DNA of 64,000 nt from Hymenoscyphus infarciens (taxonomy: Eukaryota > Ascomycota > Leotiomycetes > Helotiales > Helotiaceae), in NCBI GenBank assembly GCA_001414345.1, contig LLCB01000171.1, positions 1 to 64,000 of the forward strand, given 5' to 3'. The stretch's first letter is position 1. Each line of letters starts with the position of its first letter. This document shows, one piece after another, positions 34,058 to 45,355 of the stretch. The translations under genes and the position numbers were made by a program. The notes under the pieces are model-generated. The model did no database searches. It was not told where the DNA came from and worked only from the letters and a program-made list of their open reading frames with translations.

Positions 34058-35324
34058 TGTTGAGCAAAGTATGTAGAAGTGGTGGACAATGTTTCTTTCG
34101 CGGTAATTCTCAATTTCTCAGAAGACCTTCTCTTTCTTTCAACTGTCGTTTTACTCTTTTGTTTTTGATATTTTATTCAACTAAGGAAGAATGCTATGAC
34201 GACTGACAAGAGAACACGAGATTACGTAGCGCAGTTGCATTTCGCTTGAAGCCGGGCGGTTTCGTTTAAGGAAAGCGCTAGATTTGATGCACGAAAATAG
34301 TATCTCTTAGGCTCCAATTTCCCGCCGAGCGTGGCTTGCAGAAATACTTCCCCCCAAGGGCTGGGTGAGCAAGGCCTCAATGCGTTGAATCCATGTCAAA
34401 CATAGGTAATCGGAGCCTGAGGTTTTCTGCTTCCTTTGATTCCACAATCGCACTCTACTCCTTGATTTCGTTCAATGATACAACACGGCAGAGGAGATTT
34501 TGATTGAAGGAGATAGTAGAGCAGAGAAGAGAGGAAGCGGCATAGCTAAAAATCGCAAGCCTAGAAGTATTGGGATCGAAAGAGTCGTAAAAAGGGAAAA
34601 GAACAGAAGCGTAGAAGAAAAGCCTGCAACTGTGACCATTACCGAGAGATAAAAATTCAATACCTGAAACTCAGCGGTTGCGGTTGGGGGCCAATGCAGC
34701 TCCGTAGCTGAATGTTTGGCGTTTTTGAACCAATTGTTGAAGTGAGATAAGTTGTACAGCAAAAGAAATGTTACAAGCCAAATTCTACCAGCTCATGCAG
34801 CTTATGAGCATAGGACTCAATTTTGCTCCATGCAGTTCAGCTAGCCTCGCAGTATGGAGCCTCACATGGCCAGCCTTCTTCAGTATTCCTGTTAAATAGA
34901 TGAGATGCTTTTCAGCATCTGTTTTTTATTCCACTTCATACTCTATACTTTCATTCCACACCTTTCATCATGACTTCAGAACTAGTCAACAAATGCTTCG
35001 GTGCGCATAATGAGCCGAGGTGCCAGATGCCTTCGAAATTGCCGTCCAACGACGCTATTGCAGGGCCCGCTGTCAGTGGAATCTGTAAACCCGGAGTGTC
35101 GCAAGCTACTTGAACCAGACACTATATCCAAGTGTGGTTATTTCAAGCGCATGTAGCTTTGTAACCTTGATCGCTATACCACGCTCCACTTTTCTACTGA
35201 AGTATGAAATGCTCTCATTAAGGAGAAGGAGTATGAAGCTGGCGCCCCAGTTTTAAAAAAATCCCTATCACTACGTACCTAGAATCTGGAACGATTTGGA
35301 TGACGATAAGCCGTTCTCTTGCAG
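34058..35324. other. intergenic region with no supported gene
   Basis: Normal composition. The only longer open stretches are a 96-codon hydrophobic minus-strand frame (34472-34762) and a short plus-strand frame from ATG at 34970. The latter is in the same frame as the membrane protein downstream and might be a decayed first exon, but stops intervene. No RNA gene or repeat was found. Confidence 0.35.
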
Positions 35325-36142
35325 ACATCCAGCTCACCGCGAGCTTGGCCTACTCTCTGGCCGCCTTGGTCCTGGAGCGCGATAACAATATCTCCATATA
35401 TCACTATAACCTCGTATGCTATCTTGCCCTGGCAGCTACGTTCACGTCTGCAAGTTCTATGATTGCAAACCAGAGTGTTTCTCGCCACTTATGTGGGTTA
35501 TTTTTCCGAATCGTTCTCTTGATAATGTCTATGGTCTTGTTGTTATTTCAGCTCGTACCTATATGGCAACTTCGCCTAGTCTTTCCGGGAAGACCCCCCT
35601 CGCTAGCGCCAAATGAGTCTGTCAGCACAACCTTGCTCATACAACCATCGTGCCTGTTCAAGCTTGACTCGGCCACGGAATGCCCCTTTCCAACAGACCA
35701 ATCTCGTAGATTTTTTATTGAGGACGTATGGGCTCTTTGCCCCCTATTAATAGTCGTTGCAGCGGCTTTAGGCCGCGCTCTTGAAGAGGGGGAGGTTGAA
35801 TATATCGTGTGATATATAAACAATGATTCTGCAGATATTATTGACGAGATGTGGCTTCGCCATTTGGTCACGCAACTCTTTGCATGGGCCATAGCAACCT
35901 CCTGGACAGGGGTTTCTTTGAGACAATTTTGGCTTCTGAAGGAGTGGATGAACAAGTCGGGGTTATTATCAGACAAGAAGGAGATGTCAATCTCATCATT
36001 TGGCGCATTTGTACCATTTTTTATGATGATTGGCACGTTTCTTCTTCTTCTTGCAACTATGATAGAGGGTAAGTTGTCTCTCAAAAGTTTATTAGAAGGC
36101 CATGTTAATCAAACCCTTAGAAATCCTCGCGAACAGGCTTAA
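35325..36142 (+). pseudogene. multi-pass membrane protein of unknown family, broken by one stop
   Basis: I do not recognise the family; it resembles lineage-specific fungal integral membrane proteins. An acceptor-like CTCTTGCAG ends at 35324. The frame from there encodes about six hydrophobic helices: around SLAYSLAALV, YLALAATF, FFRIVLLIMSMVLLLF, LCPLLIVVAAAL, LFAWAIATSW and FMMIGTFLLLLATM. It also holds an ISIYHYNLV loop. The frame is interrupted by a single TGA at 35810 and continues in the same frame to TAA at 36140. No usable GT...AG pair around the TGA keeps the frame, so a nonsense change (CGA or TGG to TGA) is the simplest reading. The 5' exon(s) were not found. A functional gene with an unusual intron cannot be excluded. 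Confidence 0.5.
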
Positions 36143-36595
36143 AAAGCAAATAAAAAACAAAAAACAGAGTTTAGGGCTACGAGCGACTTAGTGGGGACTC
36201 ATTGGAGAGTGGTATTGGTTTCATACAGTGAGCAAGTGTAAGACAGAGAACCCCTCATTAATTACGGGGAAGCAAATTGTAGTACAATACTGATACTTTA
36301 CAACACCATTGTGTATGTCAGCTTATGAGTTATTTGTTCCTATGGAAAGTTATTTCAGGTTACGCTGGTCTATGTGATTTGATCTGTACCTGTCAATAGA
36401 GAACCATAACTTGACCATCATTGCAAAGTCCAATAATTGTATATAAATATCTATAAAACAATAGCTTCATAATACATAGCCCCGTTACAACCTCTTTCCC
36501 CACCCCTAAAGCCCAATTTTGTATGTAGAAGAAAAAAAGAGAGAGTATATTTCCAATCCAAGTTCAAACTCCAACACCTTACCCCACCCACCCAT
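36143..36595. other. convergent 3' flanks
   Basis: The region lies between the plus-strand membrane-protein relic and the minus-strand permease. It contains AATAAA-like and A/T-rich stretches suitable for 3' ends, and no gene. Confidence 0.4.
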
Positions 36596-38619
36596 TCAAG
36601 CCTTAGAAAGCTCTGCAGTCCCAATTTTACTCCCACTAGGTCGGACATTTCCATTATCCCCATCCTTTCCATTCCAGTGTGTATCTCCCATCTCGGCTTC
36701 CTCATTCCTCCTCTCATCCTCCAAATCCCCCGCCAAACTTTCAATTTCCTCACTCTCGTCCTCCTCAGGAAGCAAAAGATTCAAAGCAACCGCCAAAAAG
36801 GCCGTAACCGCAAATCCAGTCTCCATAACAAGAGCAATGGCATCGAAGAAACCAGCCTTGGCCTTGTTCCCTCCCTTATACGTGAAAACGTACGAGAACC
36901 AATCCGGAACAAGGATCGCACCAAGACCCAGGGAAAGAGCAGCGGTAAGAACGAAGCGAGTTCGTCGGGTGAAGGGGACGGTGGAAATGATACGAATGCC
37001 GGAGACAGTTACGGAAGCGAAGAGAAAGGTTGTCATCCCTCCCAAGACAGCCGAGGGAATGGAAGTCAGTGCTGCGGCAAATTTGGAGAAGACGCCCATT
37101 ATTATTAGGAAGAAGCAGGCTGCATATCCGGCCTTGCGGTTTGCGCAGCGGGTTAGAGCGATAACACCGTTGTTCTGAGCGAATGCTGTTAAGTATGGTT
37201 AGCAATAATTCTCTGAGATGTAGGGTGCACGAGAAGAGGGGGTGGGAAGCGAGAGAAAATAATGATGACTTACTTGACATAGGGGTGATGGTGCATAGAC
37301 CAGCAAGCATTCCATTGAATCCATCTGCCAGAACTCCTCCTTGAATTCTAGAGTCGAAAAGTTTGCCGTCGACTTGAAGACGAGAGACATCACAAGTTGC
37401 TGTAATGTCACCAATTGCTTCCATCATGAGAATCAGGTAAACCGCCATAAACGGAAGAATGAATGGTCCGTAAACGGAAAGGGGAAATGTTTGAACCCAG
37501 ATGAACGAAACTGCGGGTGCTGCATCGATGCCGCTTTTGGAAAAATAGCCAGTGGCTGCGGCGATGATACATCCAACGAGAAGTCCAATGACAACGCTCA
37601 CTTTTGAAGTCAGCACCTGCACATGTGAGTTGACAATTAAGCAGAGATAACTTACAAGATTTCATGATTGGTGCCCCAAATCTCTCGCTCAAAATGATCG
37701 TAACGAAAACCGAAAATCCGAGACCGATGAACTCAGCAGATCCCCAAGGTAAAGCATGAGGAGCAGTATTCGATGGACAAAGCATATAGTTTCCAGTTTC
37801 CGGTCTTCCAAGACAATCTCCACTTCCACCGGCCCAGTTTTCAAGTCCACTAGAGATCAAAGAGACACCAATAAGTGTAACCGTGGGACCAGTAACGAGC
37901 GGTGGGAAAAGTTTCTTCAACGCCAAAGGTGGCATGAATGAAAGTCCGATTTCCAACAATGCGCAAAGTGAAGCTGTTCCGAGAATTGCACCATATCCTT
38001 CTGGACAAGGTAGAGGTGTCCCATCTGCTGAGGAAGGACACATTCCATTGGCATACATTTGGGAAAGACCTTTGGTGGCGATTGGGATGATAGCGAATGA
38101 AGTGCCGACCACGGAGATAAGCCCGGTTCCAATATAGTACGGGGTCTTGTAGATGTGGAATCTGGTGATTTGAACGGCTGAGAGGATACCACAGACAATC
38201 AGAGAGGTAGAAACGAGATATTGGGTTGTGCTTGCACTGAAATGTGCGGCTGATCCAATGATGAGTGGTGGTGTAATGACCCCCGCCAGCATCGCCAAAG
38301 AATGCTGAAATCCGAGTAAAAGGGCCAAAACAACAGGCATTCTATCTTGGAGACCGAAAAACGGAGCACGTTTCTTGGATTTTTTCATAAACGGAAGATT
38401 AGGTCTGAAAAGGAAACCTGTAATTTTTGTGAGTTTCCATATAATTGCTAGTGACTTTTGGAGTTCCTAACCATAATCGTATGTTCCAACAAGTCCTTCC
38501 TTGGTAGTGAAAGCCTTCACGATATGATGAATGTGTTCTCCAAATGATCTCTTTGGACTGTGCTCTGGGACAATTTGATCAGGTCCGTCCATTGGACCGT
38601 TATCAATTGTCACTGCCAT
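36596..38619 (-). CDS. uapA/uapC-like: uric acid-xanthine permease (NAT/NCS2 family)
   Basis: A proton-coupled plasma-membrane importer of urate and xanthine, used in purine nitrogen scavenging. Four exons: 38619-38472, 38417-37656, 37600-37274 and 37185-36596. They encode 608 residues, close to the usual 570-620. The third-exon acceptor is CAAAAG (CTGAC branch nearby); the nearer CAG would break the frame. Family landmarks sit where expected: the Q-H pair in TM1 (FQH, about 86-88), the TM8 acidic helix (MMEAIGDITATCDVSRL, E364), D396 in GGVLADGF, and the NAT signature QNNGVIALTR at 416-425. These correspond to E356, D388, Q408 and N409, studied in Aspergillus UapA. About 14 helices and an acidic C-terminal tail (PEEDESEEIE) follow the family. 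The N-terminus MAVTIDNGP has a good start context. The gene is intact. UapA and UapC orthologues cannot be told apart here. Confidence 0.93.
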
Positions 38620-39842
38620 TTTAGGAATTAATAAAATACTACCAAAATTTGCACTTTTGAGGGTTGGGTGGAACCTGGTGATCGGGGCCTAATTGGCGGG
38701 GCTGGGGATTATTATGCAATCCAAATTCGACTCTACCATTGAATGATTGATGGAGACGAGGAAACTCAAAAGATAGAATAAGAACCTTCTATATAAAAAC
38801 TCTTATCTGCAACCCGTCAATTGGAAAAAAGAAGAAAGCTCGGTCTAGCGTCCACTTATTCATGGGTGGGCCCGCCCTGAGCGATAGGCGAGTCTCGAAA
38901 GGGGGAATCGACCAATCATATGACGAAGCTCCCTGCAAGGTCAACGCCGCAATTCACACGGCTCACGCCTTTTACACATGTCCCAATCCCCTATCAAATC
39001 CTTATCAAGGCCCCCCCTTAGCTCGGGATCCGCGTGACGAGCTCCACGCCAGGAAATGCCATGTCCTCATTATTTACATATTTTGTGCATAATTAGCACA
39101 AGATTTGGTGGACCGGCCGATTCCGACGATCTTTTCCCCCTCCGCTTTCCCCGCGGGAGGGGAGGCAATTTTTAGACGAGGTTGCTTTTTATTTGTTGAT
39201 AGAGAACGAGCAGAAGTACACATGATGTCAAGATCTGAATCTCTCAGCGGATCAACCCGATCTTTCTCAGCCTCTTTTGCCAATCTTGTCAATTTTTTTC
39301 TCCTTCCTTGCCAACTTGGAAGTCAGAATATACCGCAAAATGGAGGTTTCCATTTCACGTCTATCAGAGAGAGAAAAGAAAACATATGCTGGCTAGTACG
39401 CTAGAGATAGTTTAGAGAGTCGTCGGCAAAGCGTTAGAGAGTGTTAAAAATTCAAATTGTCACTCAACATTCCGAAGCTATTAGGTACTTTTCAAGCTAG
39501 AAAGAGTATGTACCAAAATTGCTATTTAGGTCGTTTGTTTATCTAAATCGCTTGAATAGTTTCTCATCGACGAGTCAACTCATTTCCTTCTCCGATTAAT
39601 CCAGCATGTTTTTTCGGCACCCGAGTACCAATGTCATCTTCTGGCGTGTTATAATCCCGCATACGTTCGAATCCTTACCCCCCTTCCATTTCTCAGCCTT
39701 TAGCGAAGGCTTAACTTCCCTACGAAAGCAAAGCGCCCCCTCTGTCGTGAGTGTTCTGTACCACCTAGAATGTGGCCTAATCGGGGCCCTTATTAGAGGG
39801 TTTACAAGGACGTTGCAAGGAAGTTACAAGGAAGTTTAGTGT
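38620..39842. other. permease promoter and intergenic DNA
   Basis: Normal-composition DNA upstream of the permease. Small open frames (for example 38862-39092 and 39606-39839) have no recognisable content. Near 39795-39838 the phrase AAGGAAGTTACAAGG-like is locally repeated. GATA-type (nitrogen regulator) sites are present, but at a frequency I cannot call significant by eye. Confidence 0.4.
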
Positions 39843-41260
39843 TAAAAAGTAATAATATTCTATAAGAGTAAAGGGCCTATAATCGACAAAGCTTCGACTT
39901 TTTTAAGGTATTTTAAACTAAGACTTATTTTAAATTTTGAATTTTAAAATTTACGCTTTCTTTCGCTCTCTACCCTCTCTTCCTCTTCTCTTTCTTCAAA
40001 GTAGATAGATTCTTCTAAGTGACTTCAAAGGTAAGGAATTGAAGAGCTTACCTATAGACGCGTATATAAGTATAAGCCTATAAAGTAGTAAACTTTCGCT
40101 TAAAACGTCTAATTTTACTACTTATTCTTTTAAAAGAAGTCCTTTCCTAAAAGGAGAAGATTAGCGAAAAAAGAAGAGAGTAATCAGATAATCGTATTAA
40201 CGTAAGGCTATTCCTAAATATAAAGAGTACTAACTATTCCTTGAAAGAGGAGCTAGAGTAGAGACTATTCCTTAAAAGAGAACGTATAATAGCTATAACC
40301 TCTATAGCCTCTTAAGGTGCTTAAAAATTATAAAGCTAGCGCCTATAGTCTCTACTTCTCTTTAAGTACTATTCTCAAATTCTACTTTTTAATTCTAATA
40401 CTAGATATATTAAGAGAGTGTTCTAGATACTTATCTTACTTTTATAGAGCTTATTATTAAATCAAACTAATCATCCTATTTCATAAGCAAGATCCCGCAA
40501 AAGAACGCGTCTCTTCTCAACATCCTCTCTTACTTATCAAAAATAAACTCCTTCTATATAGAAAATTCTACGAAAGAAATCCATCTATCTATCTAGTACT
40601 ATATTTCACAAACATGCCTTCACATCTTACCTTTCAAGATTCCAGAACGAGTATACACGTTTTCTTTATATAAAAGAAGTAAAGATTTCAACACGCTCTA
40701 AAAAGATAGATGCTTATTAACTACTTCTAAGTTTAAAACTATTACTTTAGTATATAACACTATAGAGAATAAATATAACTATTCTAAAGACTTAAAGACT
40801 TAGTATTATAAACCAAGTGTATTTACCACTATTTTCATCATCGTAGATAGGTAAAAAATCTATTATAAAAAGTTATCATATAAATCCTTATTTAGTAGAA
40901 AGAACTTATAATAAGAAGCGTAATCTCTACTAGTAGGAGTTATAAATTATTAGAAGTTACTATTTTCATATGAAAATTATATAACTTTCTCTCTCTTTCT
41001 TTTTACAAAATACTAAGACTAAGACTAAGTAAGTAGTATCCACTTAGCTCTTAGCTAGAAGAACGATTCTTCTCTATTCTCTATCTAGAGGAACTATTTT
41101 TTCCGCCTATAATCGATAAATTTATCTATTATTCTTAGAAATCCAGTATCGAGCGGATTACTTTACTTAATACGATACGAGGATAAATAAATATCGTAGA
41201 CCTCTCTCTCGATATATTCACCGGTAGTATCGCCGCCTCTAAGTCGGCTCTCTAATAATA
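39843..41260. repeat. AT-rich, RIP-like degenerate repeat relic
   Basis: TpA-rich, CpA-poor sequence with stops in every frame and no recognisable protein. CCTATAATCGA(C/T)AAA occurs near both ends (39868 and 41106), which may be a remnant of terminal repeats. It is probably an old mobile element and cannot be classified. Confidence 0.5.
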
Positions 41261-41720
41261 AGGCCTTAATAGTGGGTATAGGAATTCCGTACGCACCCTC
41301 TAAATTTAGCTAAAAACACACTAAAAGTCACCCTCTTTACAGCCTTATAAACTAGTAAATATATAGTATAACATATCCTAATAATAATCATAGACGTAGA
41401 GCTTTATAAGAAGAGCATATTCCTAACTAACTACTTAGTTATAACTCCTAAGCTATATATATAATTTTAAAAGCTAATATTTTACTAATAAAGTCTCTAA
41501 GAGATTATTATAGTATAGACTTTAAGTTACTCTAGCCTAATTAAAAGCTAAGGAGGTTTAAGTATTAGGTTATACTACTCTTAATACTTCGTTTTATATA
41601 AATCTAATAGAGCGTTCTTCTATAATTAGTAGGAGAAGTTAGTAAAAATATAGTGATTTTAGTATAGCTTAGCAGAACCTAGGCCTGTGCGCACGGAATT
41701 CCTGCACCCACTGTTGGCCT
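41261..41720. mobile_element. MITE-like element with inverted ends
   Basis: The left end (41261-41297, AGGCC..AATAGTGGGTATAGG) pairs with the reverse complement of 41686-41720 (AGGCCAACAGTGGGTGCAGG). Weaker pairing extends to about 75 bp (TTAGCTAAAA..ACTAAAAGTCAC against TGCTAAGC..ACTAAAATCAC). The unit is about 460 bp with an AT-rich, non-coding middle. The right end is much less mutated than the left. The target duplication is unclear. Size and inverted ends suggest a MITE; a fragment of a larger DNA element is the alternative. Confidence 0.6.
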
Positions 41721-42380
41721 CTCTCTCCCTAGGAGGCCCCTTTCAATGTTGCTGAGATGGATGCTGGCTAGAAGGATTAGTTGATTGAGGTATGGCAATA
41801 GAAATTTGAGGAAAATCCTATACTGCAAGTAAACTCTACAATCCCCCCCTTCCCCCACCAATGGAGGCCTAGGCAATATATAGAATATTATTATACCTGA
41901 CTTAGGTAAGTCTTAGGATAGACCTTCCATCACGTCACGACTGCTGCTTACTCAAGTGTGTCAGTATATAGAAATCATCATTCACCCAGCTCAATCACCC
42001 AAAAACGGAACCATCACATCAATAACACACCAAGAATTTGCAGCACGAGTAATGTTTATTTGTGCATCAGTCTTTGATTTTGTAGCCCCACTAAAGTTAA
42101 AGGCAAGATGTTTGTCTTAGGGATCTAGCAAAAAGCCTCTTTGTCCCCCAATCCCCCAAACTCATGCAGAAAAAAATGGCTTGGATTAATGTACCAAATA
42201 CACAGCGATTGCTTGAATCATAAAAGACCCCCCTCCATTCCTATAACGCCACCGTTTGGTCTATTGAACACGCTCACAAAGCAAGAACGACGAAAAGAAC
42301 AATTTTGTTTCCCCTTGGATCGGACCTTGGGGATCATCGACTCGTTAAAATTATACGCAGTTGACAGATGAAATGAGAAT
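41721..42380. other. 3' flank of the desaturase gene
   Basis: Mixed-composition DNA with no supported gene; probably the 3' UTR and terminator of the minus-strand desaturase. Confidence 0.4.
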
Positions 42381-43848
42381 CTATGCTGCATCGGCGGATG
42401 CAACAGGCTCTGCAATGCGAGTAACTTGGCTGCCGGCACGAATAATCTTCTTTCCTGCAGAGTCACTGACGAAGGAGATGTCCTTGTTCTCGCGTTGTGC
42501 GCGCTTCCAGATCTCGACCTCGCAACCTCCTCGAAGAACACCAACTCTCATCGTCGATAGCAAATTGTGAGCGGCATTGGAGTGGTTGTAGACACCCCCG
42601 TTGAAGATGGCGGTGGCGTCTTTTCCGATACCAGAGGTGATCAAAGCCTTTCCACCTGGGTGATCCTTGATGAAATCGGTGATGTCGTGAACAACACCAG
42701 CGACCGCAACGAGAGCACGGCCATTCTTGGCCTCAGCTTGGTAAGATTCCCAGTCGATGATTGGCAACTGCTCAAGTGGAATACCCCAGTCGAGAGTTTG
42801 TCTCTTTTGGTCGAGCTTCTTTTGCAATTGTTGGAGACGACCCTTCTCAATCTCGTTTTGTTTGAATTGCTTCAAGTCGTAGGCGAGTCCGAGTTGCTTC
42901 CAGATCCAGATGGACCACTTGGTAGGGTCATATTGATGCCATTCGATAGCGTTTCGGTAATCAGAGGGGAACTCGTGGTGGAAGTTGTGGTAACCTTCTC
43001 CAAGAGTGACGATAGCAGTGATGACGTGGTCACGAGGGGAGTTGCGGTCGTCGAAAGGTTGGTCGCCGAGCCAGTGGGCCAAAGAGTTGACGCAGAAGGT
43101 GGCTTGCTGCACGACGAAGATTCGGAGAATACCAGCGTAGATGAAGCCTCCCTTCCAGTCTCCCCATCCAAGACCAGTGACGAGACAAGGGAAGACCATT
43201 CCCATGAAGATAACGCACTTGATGTAGTTGCGGTGTTGCCAGACAACGACTGGGTCATCGTTCAAGTCGGAAATGTCGGTACGGCCGATACGCTTTGGGT
43301 TCTGCTTCAAGATCATCCATCCGAAATGCGAGTAGATGAGTCCCTTTCGAACGGAATATGGGTCCTTGTCGGTATCGGTGTATCTGTGGTGAGCTCGGTG
43401 ATCTCTCGACCACCATCGAATTGAGCCTTCGACGGCACCGGCACCGACGGCAGCGAGGAAGATCTTGAGGGGAAGGCGGGCGGAGTATGAGGTGTGTGCC
43501 CAGAGACGGTGGTAGCCTGCGAGTGGAAATATTAGCTATTGAGCAAGTACCGCGGGGGAGGGAAGGTGACATACCTGCAGTTATTCCAAGACCAGTCATG
43601 AAGTAATAACAGAAGGCAAAGACGGCCGTCTTCCAATATAGAGGAGTAGAGTAGGCGGCAATCATTCCGTAGATTGGCACGCCAATGATGAGGGTGATGT
43701 TGAGCCAATTGACGTGTTTGTACCAGTTTGATCTGGTAATGGCCTCGTCGGCGATGTGAGCTTTCTTCGTATCATATTTCTTGGTGGCTCGAACAGGAGT
43801 CTCTGCCTGCTTAGCCATGTTGGCTGGAGTTGTGGAGAGAGTCGCCAT
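42381..43848 (-). CDS. OLE1: acyl-CoA delta-9 desaturase with cytochrome b5 domain
   Basis: An ER-membrane enzyme that puts the cis-9 double bond into palmitoyl- and stearoyl-CoA. Two exons (43848-43575, 43516-42381; 58-bp intron GTATGT...CGCAG) encode 469 residues. The start in ACCAACAATGG fits better than the in-frame ATG 105 bases upstream. All three di-iron histidine boxes are present: HRLWAH (94-99), HRAHH (131-135) and HNFHH (268-272), with hydrophobic segments between them. The C-terminal cytochrome b5 domain (about 340-425) has both haem ligands, in DHPGGK (H377) and VYNHS (H403), so it can supply its own electrons as fungal OLE1 proteins do. The 5' flank is strongly pyrimidine-rich on the coding strand, typical of highly expressed fungal genes. 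The gene is complete. Confidence 0.95.
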
Positions 43849-45355
43849 TGTTGGTGGTTGGCGGAATGAATGTCGTGAGGAAAGAAGAGGAGGGAGAGGG
43901 AGGTGGGTGGAAGAGGGAGGGAGGTTTATAATTGTTTGGCAGGCCCGAGGCACTAGCGTGCTTTGGTCACCTCAGTCGGAGAGGGTGCAGGGTCGGGTGG
44001 TGGTGCAGGGTGGTTGCAGCAGGTGGTGGGTGGGTGGCCAAAAGGCGTGGGGAAGGATGAGGTCGTTTGGAGAGAGTGGAGAGTGGAGAGTGGAGCGGGA
44101 GAGGGGCTGCCAGCTTTTGGTGGGACGCGGTTTCCTCACTTTCATTCACGCTGGTGGACTCTCAACTCGACTCCTATTCCCTACTCCCCGTGAATGGTCG
44201 GCAGAATTCCCAACGTCCAAGAGGGTTATGAACTCATGAGGGAAAAGACTCAATCTCTGATGATAATGCTCTCGCGCGCTTCCAGATCGAATGACAACAG
44301 CAGGCGATGGCATGTGCCGAGGGCATTTCCATACCATTAACCCTCCTGGCCAGATGCTCTTCCCAGGAGGCCGTCCTCAACAATTTTGAGAGGCCGTGCT
44401 GTGATTGGCCACGTAGCGATTGGGGGCCCAGCCCAGAGGGTTCCTCTTTGGGCCAACGCCTTGGCAATTGGCATGCCAGGGGTAAAGACCCGTAAAATGA
44501 CGGTTATTCATTATCACTATCTTTACCCAATAAACACGGGGTAATTTCCATTTCAATCATCGGGTACTATCCAATTTCTAGCCCACTCCTCGCCCCAGAT
44601 CCTGAGAAAATATATCCTCATTTTCACCCTCTCATTGCAACTCGGCAAGCACGGGATGGCAGCGGTCGTTCCTGCCCCAACACAGAATTAGATTTTCCAT
44701 GGGGGCTACCACCAGGGCCGTAGGGTTCAGGAGGTAGTTCATGCAGGGACCGCCATCAACAAAACCCGATGCGACAAGCTTCAAACTTTGATAAGCAGAA
44801 ACGCCTCGACCAATCTAGTAAGAATACGCTGCCTACCTAGCATATTCAACAACTCGGTTGCAGAGTTAATTGCCTACTCTTTTGCGGCATTTTTCATGTG
44901 TCAAAGATCTAAGGACATGTTGGAGATTTCTGCTACCTCGGTTGATCACAACATTGTTCGATCTTTCCATCATGCCTTCAAACGCATACCCCGCTAGTGG
45001 CTCAACAACTTTTTGATGAGCAAGGGATTGCATATCGCCACGTGATTTTCATTCGGGGAAATCACATGTGCATTCCCGGTTTGGGGTTTCTGGAAGCTGT
45101 TGAACAATTCGCCACCAAGCCCTTTCCGCAAAATATATTACCCGAGAAATGATGGTACACTAATACAACCAAACTAATTGCGGTCAATTCAAAAAAAAAA
45201 AAAAAATTAGAAGTGGGAACTTACCTGATGAAAATCACTGCCCGTCTTCGAAGGCGTCTGCAACAATTCGGTATGCAGCTGTAGAGCTGAAATCCGCACA
45301 CACAATGGATCATTCCTTCATTATTCTCCATGTCTCCCTCCTCTTTTTGTATCTC
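43849..45355. other. desaturase promoter and intergenic region
   Basis: 43849-44130 is G-rich on the plus strand (C/T-rich on the desaturase coding strand) with repeated GGTGG and GTGGAGA motifs, consistent with promoter and 5' UTR. A 16-base A run lies at 45191-45206. No further gene is supported. Confidence 0.45.

Noticed and set aside
34472..34762. 96-codon hydrophobic frame on the minus strand
   Set aside because: It has no recognisable family, no splice partners and no supporting context. A hydrophobic product can arise by chance from A/G-rich sequence on the other strand.
36519..38137. Several plus-strand frames opposite the purine permease
   Set aside because: The minus strand encodes a clear NAT-family transporter with conserved motifs in four exons; these are shadows of it.
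39658..39680. tRNA B-box-like ACGTTCGAATCC
   Set aside because: The flanking bases do not form a T-arm stem, and no A-box or acceptor stem could be placed at the right distance.
39606..39839. 77-codon frame upstream of the permease
   Set aside because: No family resemblance, and repetitive sequence at its 3' end.
42567..43424. 285-codon plus-strand frame opposite the desaturase
   Set aside because: It is antisense to a gene with all three histidine boxes and a b5 domain. Val/Asp/Ser-rich antisense products are typical of codon-biased fungal genes.
44788..44997. 69-codon frame between the desaturase and the first HET gene
   Set aside because: No recognisable content, and isolated from splice signals that would extend it.
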